From Peptoclostridium acidaminophilum DSM 3953 (lineage in GTDB: Bacteria > Bacillota > Clostridia > Peptostreptococcales > Peptostreptococcaceae): a DNA stretch of 64,000 bases. A program made the position numbers and the translations under genes. Positions 33,248 to 40,749 of this stretch are shown here, in pieces. The stretch spans positions 1,991,183-2,055,182 of the forward strand of contig NZ_CP007452.1 of the NCBI RefSeq assembly GCF_000597865.1. The letters run 5' to 3'. Below the pieces are notes generated by a model. It saw nothing but the letters and a program-made list of their open reading frames with translations, did not search any database and had not been told where the DNA came from. Within the stretch, counting starts at the first letter, position 1. Every line of letters begins with the position of its first letter.

Positions 33248-34015
33248 TTATTTATCATCATTTTCTCTATCCATCCACAGATGATACACTGAACTGCAAC
33301 TCACATATTGAAATCCGCAAGCTATGTAGAATTGAGTCGCAGTAACATTATCCACTTGGGTTCCAACTTTAATGTTCTCAATTCCTTTTTTATGGATATA
33401 TGACTCTAACCCAGAAATCAATGATTTTCCAACTCTTTGTCCTCTAAACTGCTCATCAACGGCAATCAATTCGATAGTTGCTATCGAGTTTGCCTTATCT
33501 ATTGAAAATAAGAGGTAGCCTGCAACTTCATCATTCCTCTTAGTGATTACAAAATATTTATCCGTTTGTTCAAATGCACATTTAGTCCAGTGAACATATA
33601 TATTTTGTGCCTGCTCTCTAGGTAACGCCGGATCATTAAAAAATCTTGAATATTGGAAAGCAGATCTTGCTATATTAACTACTTGTTCATTTCTTTGATA
33701 TGCATTATGCACTTCTGTAAACTCGTCTATAAACTCAGGTTCTCCATTAATTCTTTTAGTAAATTGTATGTTCAAATCTGAAAGGAATACATCAGATTTT
33801 CTTCCAATCCAATAATTATTATGCTTAAGGTTCCCTACATTCGAAATAGTTGTAAAATCCGATTCCTTACAATATTCAAGTATATTGTCTTGTTCTTCTT
33901 CACTTACTATTCCTTTTAAAATAACTCTAGCGGATTTTACACCAAAATACTCAGTATCCCATTCAAGTGGAAAGCATTCAAAATTTTCTCCGCTAAGCTT
34001 TGACATACTGTTCAT
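33248..34015 (-). CDS. GNAT N-acetyltransferase, WecD-like
   Basis: About 255 residues. The C-terminal half is a GNAT domain with the acetyl-CoA loop VDEQFRGQRVGKSLISGLES and GTQVDNVTATQFYIACGFQY. The N-terminal half resembles the WecD substrate-binding domain (EWDTEYFGVKSARVI). It probably acetylates the amino group placed by the aminotransferase two genes upstream, giving a di-N-acetylated sugar such as diNAcBac or a Fuc4NAc-like sugar. The frame opens at a GTG at 34,027; the ATG at 34,015 (MNSMSKLSGEN) is at better distance from GAGGTGA. Confidence 0.8.
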   Translation of the reverse strand: MNSMSKLSGENFECFPLEWDTEYFGVKSARVILKGIVSEEEQDNILEYCKESDFTTISNVGNLKHNNYWIGRKSDVFLSDLNIQFTKRINGEPEFIDEFTEVHNAYQRNEQVVNIARSAFQYSRFFNDPALPREQAQNIYVHWTKCAFEQTDKYFVITKRNDEVAGYLLFSIDKANSIATIELIAVDEQFRGQRVGKSLISGLESYIHKKGIENIKVGTQVDNVTATQFYIACGFQYVSCSSVYHLWMDRENDDK

Positions 34016-34029
34016 TGTCATCCTCACCT

Positions 34030-34650
34030 CTATTTATTTGACTGTTGAGAAGTAACATAAATTCCTTTTTTAAAGACAATACTTTCAATAGTCTTAAACA
34101 ATATCTTCACATCTAGCCAAAATGAAATATTGTCCACATAATATACATCATTCTTCAGTCGATCTTTCCATTCGGCAGAATTTCTAAAATAAGCTTGGTT
34201 ATAACCACTTATCCCTGGTAGTACCTCAAGCTTTCTTATCTCTTCACCTTCGTAATAATTAATATGTTCCGGCAGATCCGGCCTCGGCCCAATAAATGAC
34301 ATATCTCCGATTAATACATTTATAAGCTGAGGCAATTCGTCAAGACTTGTCTTTCTTACGAGTTTGCCCATTCTTGTCAATCTATAATCGTTATCTGAAT
34401 TAAAAGTTGAGCCATCTTCATTCCTTATATCAGGAGCATTGACCTTCATGGATCTTAATTTATACATCTTGAATATTTTCTTGTCTTTACCTAATCTTTT
34501 TCCTAAGTAAAATACTGGTCCTCTATCCTCCAGCTTTATTAGAAATCCACACAGCACAATGAGTGGAAGAATTAATGGCATTAATATCAAAGCAAATACG
34601 AAATCGAACATTCTTTTTACATATCCTTTGTACAATTGCGCTGCCTCCAT
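34030..34650 (-). CDS. Small (PglC-type) phosphoglycosyltransferase, initiating enzyme
   Basis: The 206-residue monotopic membrane protein primes the glycan by moving a sugar-phosphate onto undecaprenyl phosphate. Features: re-entrant membrane helix (residues 14-40), PVFYLGKRLGKDKKIFKMYK and LRSM (45-68), the catalytic Asp-Glu dyad in TSLDELPQL (D104, E105), and SFIGPRPDLPEH (118-129). The lack of a multi-helix N-terminal extension places it with PglC rather than WbaP. It sits between the GNAT and aminotransferase genes, so its substrate is probably their product. Confidence 0.93.
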   Translation of the reverse strand: MEAAQLYKGYVKRMFDFVFALILMPLILPLIVLCGFLIKLEDRGPVFYLGKRLGKDKKIFKMYKLRSMKVNAPDIRNEDGSTFNSDNDYRLTRMGKLVRKTSLDELPQLINVLIGDMSFIGPRPDLPEHINYYEGEEIRKLEVLPGISGYNQAYFRNSAEWKDRLKNDVYYVDNISFWLDVKILFKTIESIVFKKGIYVTSQQSNK

Positions 34651-34758
34651 ATCTATAAGATATTCCCTTTATAATTCACTCACCTTAAACTCAATTTCAC
34701 CATGTTTCCAATCTAAAAGCAGCGGCATATACACTCCATTAAAAACTCACTCTGCATC

Positions 34759-36000
34759 TTATACAGTAGCAGCTGCTTCCAATCTAACGCTCTCTTCTTC
34801 TCTTAAAACTCTAAGAATCTCTTTCTCTCCACTTGCCACATAATCCACTTCTTCATTAGTTAGAAGAGTATGCAACGGCAGAGTTATCTCGTTCCTATAC
34901 ATATCAAAAGCATTTGGGTAATCCTTCATCTCAAATCCTAACTTCTTATAAGCTGTGTGTAGCGGCAGAGGCTTGTAATGAACATTCGTTGCTATGCCTG
35001 CTTCAGCCATTTTTTCAATCACTCTATTTCTAAAATCCTCATCTTGACCAGTCAGTCTTGTCAAATACAAGTGTCCGCTAGAAGCATAGTCATCTGAGTA
35101 ATGCTTCAACACTTCAACCCCTATATCTTCAAGAGCTTTATCATACATCTCTATAATCTCTTTTCTTCGCTTTAATATCTCTGGATATCTCTTTAGTTGA
35201 ACTAAGCCCAAAGACGCCATAATATCAGTCATGTTGCATTTATACGCAGGTAACACAATGTCATATTCCCATGCTCCTGGTTTAGTCTTAGCAAGAGCGT
35301 CCTTCGACTGCCCATGAAGTGTTAAAAGCATGAACTGCTTGTAGATGTCTTCATTGTCGATTCCTTCGATATCTCTCCAAGTAACAGCTCCACCTTCTGC
35401 TGTAGTGAGGTTCTTAACTGCATGGAATGAGAAGCTTGTAAAGTCAGCTGCTTCTCCGCTCATCTTTCCTTTGTATGAAGCCCCAAAAGAATGCGCTGCA
35501 TCAGCTATAACTACAACTCTGCCTATAGCCTTTTGAATTTCATTTGATGGCTGGAACAAATCCTTCTTACTATTTACTGCCTCGAATACCTTGTCATAAT
35601 CACACATAACACCCGCTATATCAACTGGTATAATAGCTTTAGTCTTCTCAGTAATTGCATCTGCAATCGCAGCATAGTCTATATGAAACGAATCCTTCCC
35701 AGAATCCACAAGAACTATCTTAGCCCCAACGTGATGAATTACGCTTGCCGATGCAGTATATGTATATGCGCATGTGATAACTTCATCACCCTCACCAATG
35801 CCAAGAAGTCTAAGTGTCATCTCCATGCAAGCTGTTGCTGAATTAAGACATGCTGCTTTTGAAGTGTTGCAATACTCTGCAATCTTCTTTTCAAATAATT
35901 TTGTCTTAGGTCCTGTTGTAATCCAGCCAGACTTTAATGTATCTACTACCTCGTCTATTTCTTCCTGTGAAATATCAGGAGGCGAAAATGGTATTTTCAT
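34759..36000 (-). CDS. DegT/DnrJ/EryC1-type sugar aminotransferase
   Basis: A 413-residue PLP enzyme. MKIPFSPPDISQEEIDEVVD and SGWITTGPKTKLFEKKIAEY are typical N-terminal motifs; VVIADAAHSFGASYKG (163-178) holds the ring-stacking region; the PLP lysine is K196 in SFHAVKNLTTAEGG. It should aminate a UDP-4-keto-6-deoxy sugar, such as the product of the PglF-like dehydratase further upstream. Together with the GNAT and PglC-type genes it forms a diNAcBac-like priming pathway. It ends 109 bases before the phosphoglycosyltransferase start. Confidence 0.93.
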   Translation of the reverse strand: MKIPFSPPDISQEEIDEVVDTLKSGWITTGPKTKLFEKKIAEYCNTSKAACLNSATACMEMTLRLLGIGEGDEVITCAYTYTASASVIHHVGAKIVLVDSGKDSFHIDYAAIADAITEKTKAIIPVDIAGVMCDYDKVFEAVNSKKDLFQPSNEIQKAIGRVVVIADAAHSFGASYKGKMSGEAADFTSFSFHAVKNLTTAEGGAVTWRDIEGIDNEDIYKQFMLLTLHGQSKDALAKTKPGAWEYDIVLPAYKCNMTDIMASLGLVQLKRYPEILKRRKEIIEMYDKALEDIGVEVLKHYSDDYASSGHLYLTRLTGQDEDFRNRVIEKMAEAGIATNVHYKPLPLHTAYKKLGFEMKDYPNAFDMYRNEITLPLHTLLTNEEVDYVASGEKEILRVLREEESVRLEAAATV

Positions 36001-36098
36001 TAAACAAATCCCCTTCCAACTTTTCTTCCCGCTTTTTTGAAATGTAAAAAATTCCTAATCCCCGTTTGATCGTCACCTCGGCACTACCATCCAAGAAA

Positions 36099-36180
36099 TA
36101 GTTGAAAGTTGAAGGTTGAAAGCAGAAAGGAAAAACTTTCAAACTAAAACCCTTCCACCTTCTACTTTTCTACTTTCCAC
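36099..36180. repeat. Direct repeat left of the inserted cassette
   Basis: The stretch GTTGAAAGTTGAAGGTTGAA, followed by AGCAGAAAGGAAAAACTTTC, AAACTAAAACCCTTCCACC and further T/C-rich tracts, is repeated with few changes at 37,995-38,100. TTGAAAG and CTTTCAA can pair. The two copies bracket the four-helix-bundle and AlbA_2 genes in the same orientation. Confidence 0.6.
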
Positions 36181-36523
36181 TTTTATCTACCGATACCATT
36201 AATCCATTTAATAATCTTCCTACTTCTTTTGCTTTTTCTTGTAGCACATCATGTTTCTCTTCATCTATGTAATTCAGATCCTTTGAAAGCATAATCTGAT
36301 ACTTCAACTCCTCCAGAGAGCCTCTTGCAATCAATAGGAATCGCTTGAACTCTTTACTCGAACCTCTTGCTTTTCCTTCAACAATATTACAAGGTATAGA
36401 AGTTGATGCTCTGCGCATTTGGGATGTTAGACCAAACAATTCATCCCTTGGAAAATCCTTAGTGGCCTCATATATTTTCAGAGTCAATTCATGAGCCTTC
36501 TTCCAGACTAATAGATTGTCCAC
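36170..36523 (-). CDS. Four-helix bundle protein (23S rRNA intervening-sequence family)
   Basis: The 117-residue protein is a typical member: LLVWKKAHELTLKIYEATKD (4-23), FGLTSQMRRASTSIPCNIVE (30-49), GKARGSSKEFKRFLLIARGS (50-69) and LEELKYQIMLSKDLNYID. The family occurs in intervening sequences of 23S rRNA genes, as Avd in diversity-generating retroelements, and scattered in genomes. No reverse transcriptase is nearby. Function unknown. Its flanks are T/C-rich low-complexity repeats, and it interrupts the glycan locus, so recent insertion is likely. Confidence 0.85.
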   Translation of the reverse strand: MDNLLVWKKAHELTLKIYEATKDFPRDELFGLTSQMRRASTSIPCNIVEGKARGSSKEFKRFLLIARGSLEELKYQIMLSKDLNYIDEEKHDVLQEKAKEVGRLLNGLMVSVDKSGK

Positions 36524-36570
36524 TGCCTTTTTCCCCTTTCAACCTTCTACTTTCCAACTTTTTTCCTTTC

Positions 36571-36614
36571 CACCATCCGGCACTATCCGGCACTATCCGG
36601 CACTATCCGGCACT
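36571..36614. repeat. Tandem 10-bp repeat (CACTATCCGG)
   Basis: CACTATCCGG occurs three times in perfect tandem (36,581-36,610), preceded by the one-mismatch copy CACCATCCGG and followed by a partial CACT. It lies between the four-helix-bundle start and the end of the AlbA_2 gene, and enters that gene's stop region. Copy number is likely variable. Confidence 0.85.
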
Positions 36615-37979
36615 GCCTGATAGTTTAATCTGATAAAACGTACTGGGTCCACCGCCTTTTCTCTCAATGAGTCCTCGGTCAACCAAACCTTTGAGAATAC
36701 CTCTGGCGCGACGATCTTCAATATCAAGAATAGACTTTACGTCTTGTGTTGTAATTCTACTATCTTTACGTTTTAAATACTCAATAATTGCTTTTTCTTG
36801 CTCTGTTAACTCAGTGACTTTTTTATGAACTTGTTTTGTCTCTGCCATCTCTCTATACAAACTCACATCAACAAAATCGCCTTTTTCCACAATTTCAGGT
36901 TCTTTTAAGCCTCTAGTTTTGCAGCTCGATTTTATTCTACGAATACCACTTCCCCATTGCTCAATATAATTAAGCTCTTTAAAGACCCTTGCAATCACTT
37001 TGTTCCGTATTTCAGATCTTCCCTCAAGAATATCTTCTTGGGTTATGGTGCTAGGGAAAGCGCCAGGCGACACAATATTGATCATATCATCATAAATGCC
37101 AACCTTGATATCCCGACCTTCGTTTGAATAATCGCGATGAACAACGGCATTCACCAAGCTTTCTCTAATAGCTTCTATAGGAATTTCGTATTGATCTTCT
37201 CTTTGCAAGCCTTTAATCTCACTGCCAAGCTTGATATGGTTCTTAATAAAACTTTCTGCATGATCAAGTTGCGTAAATAAATCGCCTTTATATTCCTTAC
37301 TGTCTAAAAACACATCCATGGTCATCCCTTTGAATCTGCTGCATTTGATTTTGGCATGTTCAAGGTAACCCAGTAATATTAAGAGTCCATTTGTCGGATA
37401 GATGATGCCATTTTCTTCATGGATCAATTTAAGGTTCTTCATTACCGATTGAGTTACTGGTTTGTCTAATTTGTCAAATCTACTTATGATTGGAGCCATA
37501 TCAAGATATTCAAATCGAACCTCTCTATTTACTTCCTGATCATAACTGAGATTCATCCGTTGCCTTTCAAGTTCGAGAATATTGTCAACACTCGCTTTAC
37601 GATTTGTTGCACCTACCCGAATGTAGACACCCTCATTTTTTCCGATTTTCTTGAGGTAATATGGAAGTAGATTGCCGCGATATACTTCAATCACTAAAAG
37701 CACTTTATTATCAATGGTAGTCGTATAAATGTCCGGAAGCACATTAGGATAACAGCGATCATAGATAATCGATGCTACTTTATCCCGGAGTTCCAAAATA
37801 TCAATGCTATTATCCAACCCAATGATTTTGCCTTGATCGGTGACACCTATGATTAATCTACCGCCGCCAGTGTTGGAAAATGCAATAACCGTTTTCGCTA
37901 CAGCATCGCTGCCCGGAAGTTTCTCTTTAAACTCAACAATTTTACTTTCTCCATTCTTAATAGCGTTGATTAAACTCAT
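36603..37979 (-). CDS. AlbA_2/Schlafen-like ATP-binding regulator
   Basis: The 458-residue protein has an N-terminal AlbA_2 domain (SKIVEFKEKLPGSDAVAKTV, 12-31; FSNTGGGRLIIGVTDQGKII), a RecG-related HATPase_c_4 domain (RESLVNAVVHRDYSNEG near 275, INIVSPGAFP) and a C-terminal winged helix (ITTQDVKSILDIEDRRARGI) followed by ERKGGGPSTFYQI. Such proteins are annotated as putative transcriptional regulators or divergent ATP-dependent helicases, and AlbA_2/Schlafen proteins occur in defence contexts. No partner gene other than the four-helix-bundle gene is present. The cassette is flanked by similar repeats. Confidence 0.85.
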   Translation of the reverse strand: MSLINAIKNGESKIVEFKEKLPGSDAVAKTVIAFSNTGGGRLIIGVTDQGKIIGLDNSIDILELRDKVASIIYDRCYPNVLPDIYTTTIDNKVLLVIEVYRGNLLPYYLKKIGKNEGVYIRVGATNRKASVDNILELERQRMNLSYDQEVNREVRFEYLDMAPIISRFDKLDKPVTQSVMKNLKLIHEENGIIYPTNGLLILLGYLEHAKIKCSRFKGMTMDVFLDSKEYKGDLFTQLDHAESFIKNHIKLGSEIKGLQREDQYEIPIEAIRESLVNAVVHRDYSNEGRDIKVGIYDDMINIVSPGAFPSTITQEDILEGRSEIRNKVIARVFKELNYIEQWGSGIRRIKSSCKTRGLKEPEIVEKGDFVDVSLYREMAETKQVHKKVTELTEQEKAIIEYLKRKDSRITTQDVKSILDIEDRRARGILKGLVDRGLIERKGGGPSTFYQIKLSGSAG

Positions 37980-37994
37980 AGGTACCTCCTTTCA

Positions 37995-38100
37995 TATTAA
38001 AGTTGAATGTTGAATGTTGAATGTTGAAAGCGGAAAGGAAAACCTTCAAACCAAAACCCTTCCACCGTCCCCTTTCCACCTTCCCCTTTCTACCTTCTCC
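37995..38100. repeat. Direct repeat right of the inserted cassette
   Basis: Contains GTTGAATGTTGAATGTTGAA, then TGTTGAAAGCGGAAAGGAAA, ACCTTCAAACCAAAACCCTT and CCACC-type tracts, matching 36,099-36,180 in the same orientation with a few changes. The distance between copies is about 1.9 kb. It separates the AlbA_2 gene from the end of the PglF-like gene. Confidence 0.6.
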
Positions 38101-40001
38101 TAAATCACTTTCTTCTCTTCCTTCTCATTAGTCTCTTTCCTGTATGTAGGCACAAGCTTTTTCATAACAAGCTCAAGCACCGATGTGTCCTCTTTCTCCG
38201 AAATGGACCTAAGCACATCAAGGTCCTTTGTGAGCTTCTCGATGTCCATCTCAAGAGGCTGTCCTATGAAAATCTTCTCGTGGGTTGTGCTCGTCAGCCC
38301 CTCTTCCGCCATCAGGAGCTCCTCGTAGAGCTTCTCACCAGGCCTTAGGCCAGAGTACTCTATGTGCATGTCCACCCCCGGCTCGAAGCCCGAAAGCCTT
38401 ATAAGGTCCCTTGCCAGGTCGGCAATCCTTACGGGCTCGCCCATGTCCAGGACGAATATCTCCCCGCCCTTTGCCATGGCCCCCGCCTGTATTACAAGCT
38501 GCACGGCCTCGGGTATGGTCATGAAGTATCTAATGATGTCGGGATGTGTCACAGTAACCGGGCCGCCCTCGGCTATCTGCTTTTTAAAGAGCGGTATTAC
38601 GCTGCCGTTGCTTCCCAGAACGTTTCCGAACCTTACTCCCACGAACTCCGTGGCGCTCCTTCTGCCGATGGACTGGACTATCATCTCGCACACCCGCTTT
38701 GAGGCCCCCATTATGTTAGTGGGGTTGACCGCCTTGTCCGTGGATATCAGGACGAACTTTTCAGCTCCCCCCTCGTCCGCAGCCCTTGCCACGTTGAAGG
38801 TGCCGAATATGTTGTTTTTTATTGCCTCGAGAGGGCTTTTTTCCATCAGGGGCACATGCTTGTGGGCTGCAGCGTGGAACACCACCTCCGGTCTGTACTC
38901 GGCAAATATGTTTCTTATCCTCTTTTCGTCCCTGACTGAAGCTATTATGGTTTCAAGGTTCAATCTATCGCCGTACTGCCGCTGGAGCTCCTGCTGTATC
39001 TCGTAGGCGTTGTTTTCGTATATGTCCAATATTACGAGACGCTTAGGTCCAAATGGGGCTATCTGCCTGCAAAGCTCGGAGCCTATTGAGCCTCCGCCGC
39101 CGGTTACCAGCACCGTCTTGCCCATTAGGTAGCCCGCCATCTTCTCTATGTCCACCTTGACAGGGTCCCTTCCCAGAAGGTCCTCTATCTCCACGTCCTT
39201 TATCTGCTTTATGTCCACCTTGCCGCCTATGAACTCGTACACTCCCGGCAGCGTCTTGAGGCGGCACCTTGTCTCCTTGCATATGCCAATGAGCTTCCTC
39301 AGCTCCTGCTTTGATACCGAAGGCATGGCTATCAATATCTCGTCCACCTGGAGCTTCTTTGCCGCCTGAGCTATGTAGTCCCTTCCGCCCACAACCGGCA
39401 CCCCGAGCATCCTCCTGCCGTGCTTTTCCGGATCGTCGTCTATTATGCCCACCGCCAGCTTGTCCATCTCAGGGTTCATGAACAGCTCCCTTGTGACCAT
39501 AAAACCCGCCTTGCCGGCTCCCACTATGAGCACCCTTGTCTTGGCGTGCTTGAAGAATATCCTCTGCTTTATACGCCTTATGGCCCTGTAGGCGAACCTG
39601 GCGCCCCCTGAAAAGAACATCAGCCCCAGTGCGTTTATGACGTAAAAGCCGTTCGGAATGCGCGGCATGTGCCTGTCGAAGGCTATGTATATTATTGTCA
39701 TGGCCGTTATGGACGCCGCCACCATAGCTATCATTTCCTCTATGCTGGCGTACCTCCACAGACTCTTGTATGCGCTGAATATGTAGAATGTTGCTGTGAC
39801 TACTGCCGTGTATATTATGACGTTTTCAGGAGTGATATATGTATAAGTGCGTGATAAATCAAAATCGAATCTTATAAAAAGCGCCGCTGCCGCCGAAATG
39901 TTTATAAGCAGCACGTCCATTAGAAAAAGTATTGTTTTCCTTACGGACACCGGATTCTTGCGTATAAAAACTGACGCGCTTTCCACTGCCAAGCCCTTCA
40001 C
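38100..40001 (-). CDS. Membrane-bound UDP-GlcNAc 4,6-dehydratase (PglF/WbpM/CapD family)
   Basis: The 633-residue protein has four N-terminal membrane helices (about residues 20-145), a CoA-binding-like Rossmann domain (RVLIVGAGKAGFMVTREL, about 161) and a catalytic SDR domain (VLVTGGGGSIGSELCRQI, about 297; STDKAVNPTNIMGASKRV with Met in place of the catalytic Tyr). It makes UDP-4-keto-6-deoxy-GlcNAc at the membrane, feeding the DegT-type aminotransferase. It precedes the inserted cassette, which now separates it from its pathway partners. GC content here is clearly higher than in the genes to the left. Confidence 0.93.
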   Translation of the reverse strand: MKGLAVESASVFIRKNPVSVRKTILFLMDVLLINISAAAALFIRFDFDLSRTYTYITPENVIIYTAVVTATFYIFSAYKSLWRYASIEEMIAMVAASITAMTIIYIAFDRHMPRIPNGFYVINALGLMFFSGGARFAYRAIRRIKQRIFFKHAKTRVLIVGAGKAGFMVTRELFMNPEMDKLAVGIIDDDPEKHGRRMLGVPVVGGRDYIAQAAKKLQVDEILIAMPSVSKQELRKLIGICKETRCRLKTLPGVYEFIGGKVDIKQIKDVEIEDLLGRDPVKVDIEKMAGYLMGKTVLVTGGGGSIGSELCRQIAPFGPKRLVILDIYENNAYEIQQELQRQYGDRLNLETIIASVRDEKRIRNIFAEYRPEVVFHAAAHKHVPLMEKSPLEAIKNNIFGTFNVARAADEGGAEKFVLISTDKAVNPTNIMGASKRVCEMIVQSIGRRSATEFVGVRFGNVLGSNGSVIPLFKKQIAEGGPVTVTHPDIIRYFMTIPEAVQLVIQAGAMAKGGEIFVLDMGEPVRIADLARDLIRLSGFEPGVDMHIEYSGLRPGEKLYEELLMAEEGLTSTTHEKIFIGQPLEMDIEKLTKDLDVLRSISEKEDTSVLELVMKKLVPTYRKETNEKEEKKVI

Positions 40002-40028
40002 CCCGTTTCGATTGTTTTCGTATTAATG

Positions 40029-40688
40029 TTACATTGCCTTTGATATGTAGTACTCCATTCTTTCCCTTTTTTCCGTCTTGTACTCTCTTCTGGCCTTGTC
40101 AACTGCGTCTGTGGCGTGGCCGTTTCTTTTCAGCTCCGCTTCAAGCTCACCGACTATTGCGTTGAACCTGGCGTCCACGGCGCTTTCGGCGCCCCTTGCG
40201 AGCCTCATGTATTTGAGAGCTATCTGGTATTTGACCTCTTCTCTCTCTTCTGCCGGATACGACAGGTATTCGCCCTTGGCCTGTCCAAGTAGCGAGTTGA
40301 TCTGGCCGTAGGAGGCTCCTCTTAGGGCCTCAAGCCTGCCCCTGTATTTGGCGACTATGCTTTCCTTTGTAGGGGCCGATTGTGATTTGTCGGTATTTGC
40401 CTGATTTTCACTGCTTCCCGCTTGGGTCTTTGGAGCTTCCGAGCCGGTCTCCTGCTTGGCATTCTCTTCCGACTGCTTCTTCATTTCCTCTTCTATTGCC
40501 TTGTCCATCTCCTGGCCTACCTGCTCCTGGAGCTCCTCTATCTGCTTGTCCTCTTCGGGGTTTTGGCTTGCAAGGCTGGCGCCCGCGTAGCGTATGAATT
40601 TGACCGCCGGCGCACCGCTAAACGCCATGAAGAGTGCGCCAATGACGAACAATACTGCGGCTGCCTTTGCTATAGTTCCCTTTTTCAA
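40029..40688 (-). CDS. Membrane-anchored protein of unknown function (219 aa)
   Basis: A single N-terminal membrane helix (IAKAAAVLFVIGALFMAFSG, 6-25) is followed by a Glu/Gln-rich coiled coil (EEDKQIEELQEQVGQEMDKA), a low-complexity linker (residues 75-115) and a helical C-terminal domain beginning IVAKYRGRLEALRGASYGQI. I do not recognise a family. Topology suggests a signal anchor with an extracytoplasmic C-terminus. It follows a strong terminator and precedes the PglF-like gene by 28 bases, so it may be co-transcribed with the glycan genes through readthrough or its own promoter. Confidence 0.7.
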   Translation of the reverse strand: MKKGTIAKAAAVLFVIGALFMAFSGAPAVKFIRYAGASLASQNPEEDKQIEELQEQVGQEMDKAIEEEMKKQSEENAKQETGSEAPKTQAGSSENQANTDKSQSAPTKESIVAKYRGRLEALRGASYGQINSLLGQAKGEYLSYPAEEREEVKYQIALKYMRLARGAESAVDARFNAIVGELEAELKRNGHATDAVDKARREYKTEKRERMEYYISKAM

Positions 40689-40712
40689 GCGCCTTCCCCC
40701 TTTTTTTTGTCC

Positions 40713-40741
40713 AAAAAAAGCCCGGCGGCTAAGCCGGGCTT
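40713..40741 (-). terminator. Intrinsic terminator after the 811-aa SLH gene
   Basis: On the minus strand AAGCCCGGC (40,733-40,741) pairs with GCCGGGCTT (40,718-40,726) around a six-base loop and is followed by seven T (40,713-40,719). It lies just after the stop of the SLH gene. It should separate the surface-protein part of the operon from the sugar genes or reduce readthrough. Confidence 0.9.
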
Positions 40742-40749
40742 ACTTTACT

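Noticed and set aside
36170-36523. Four-helix-bundle gene as Avd of a diversity-generating retroelement
   Set aside because: No reverse transcriptase, template repeat or variable repeat is visible nearby.
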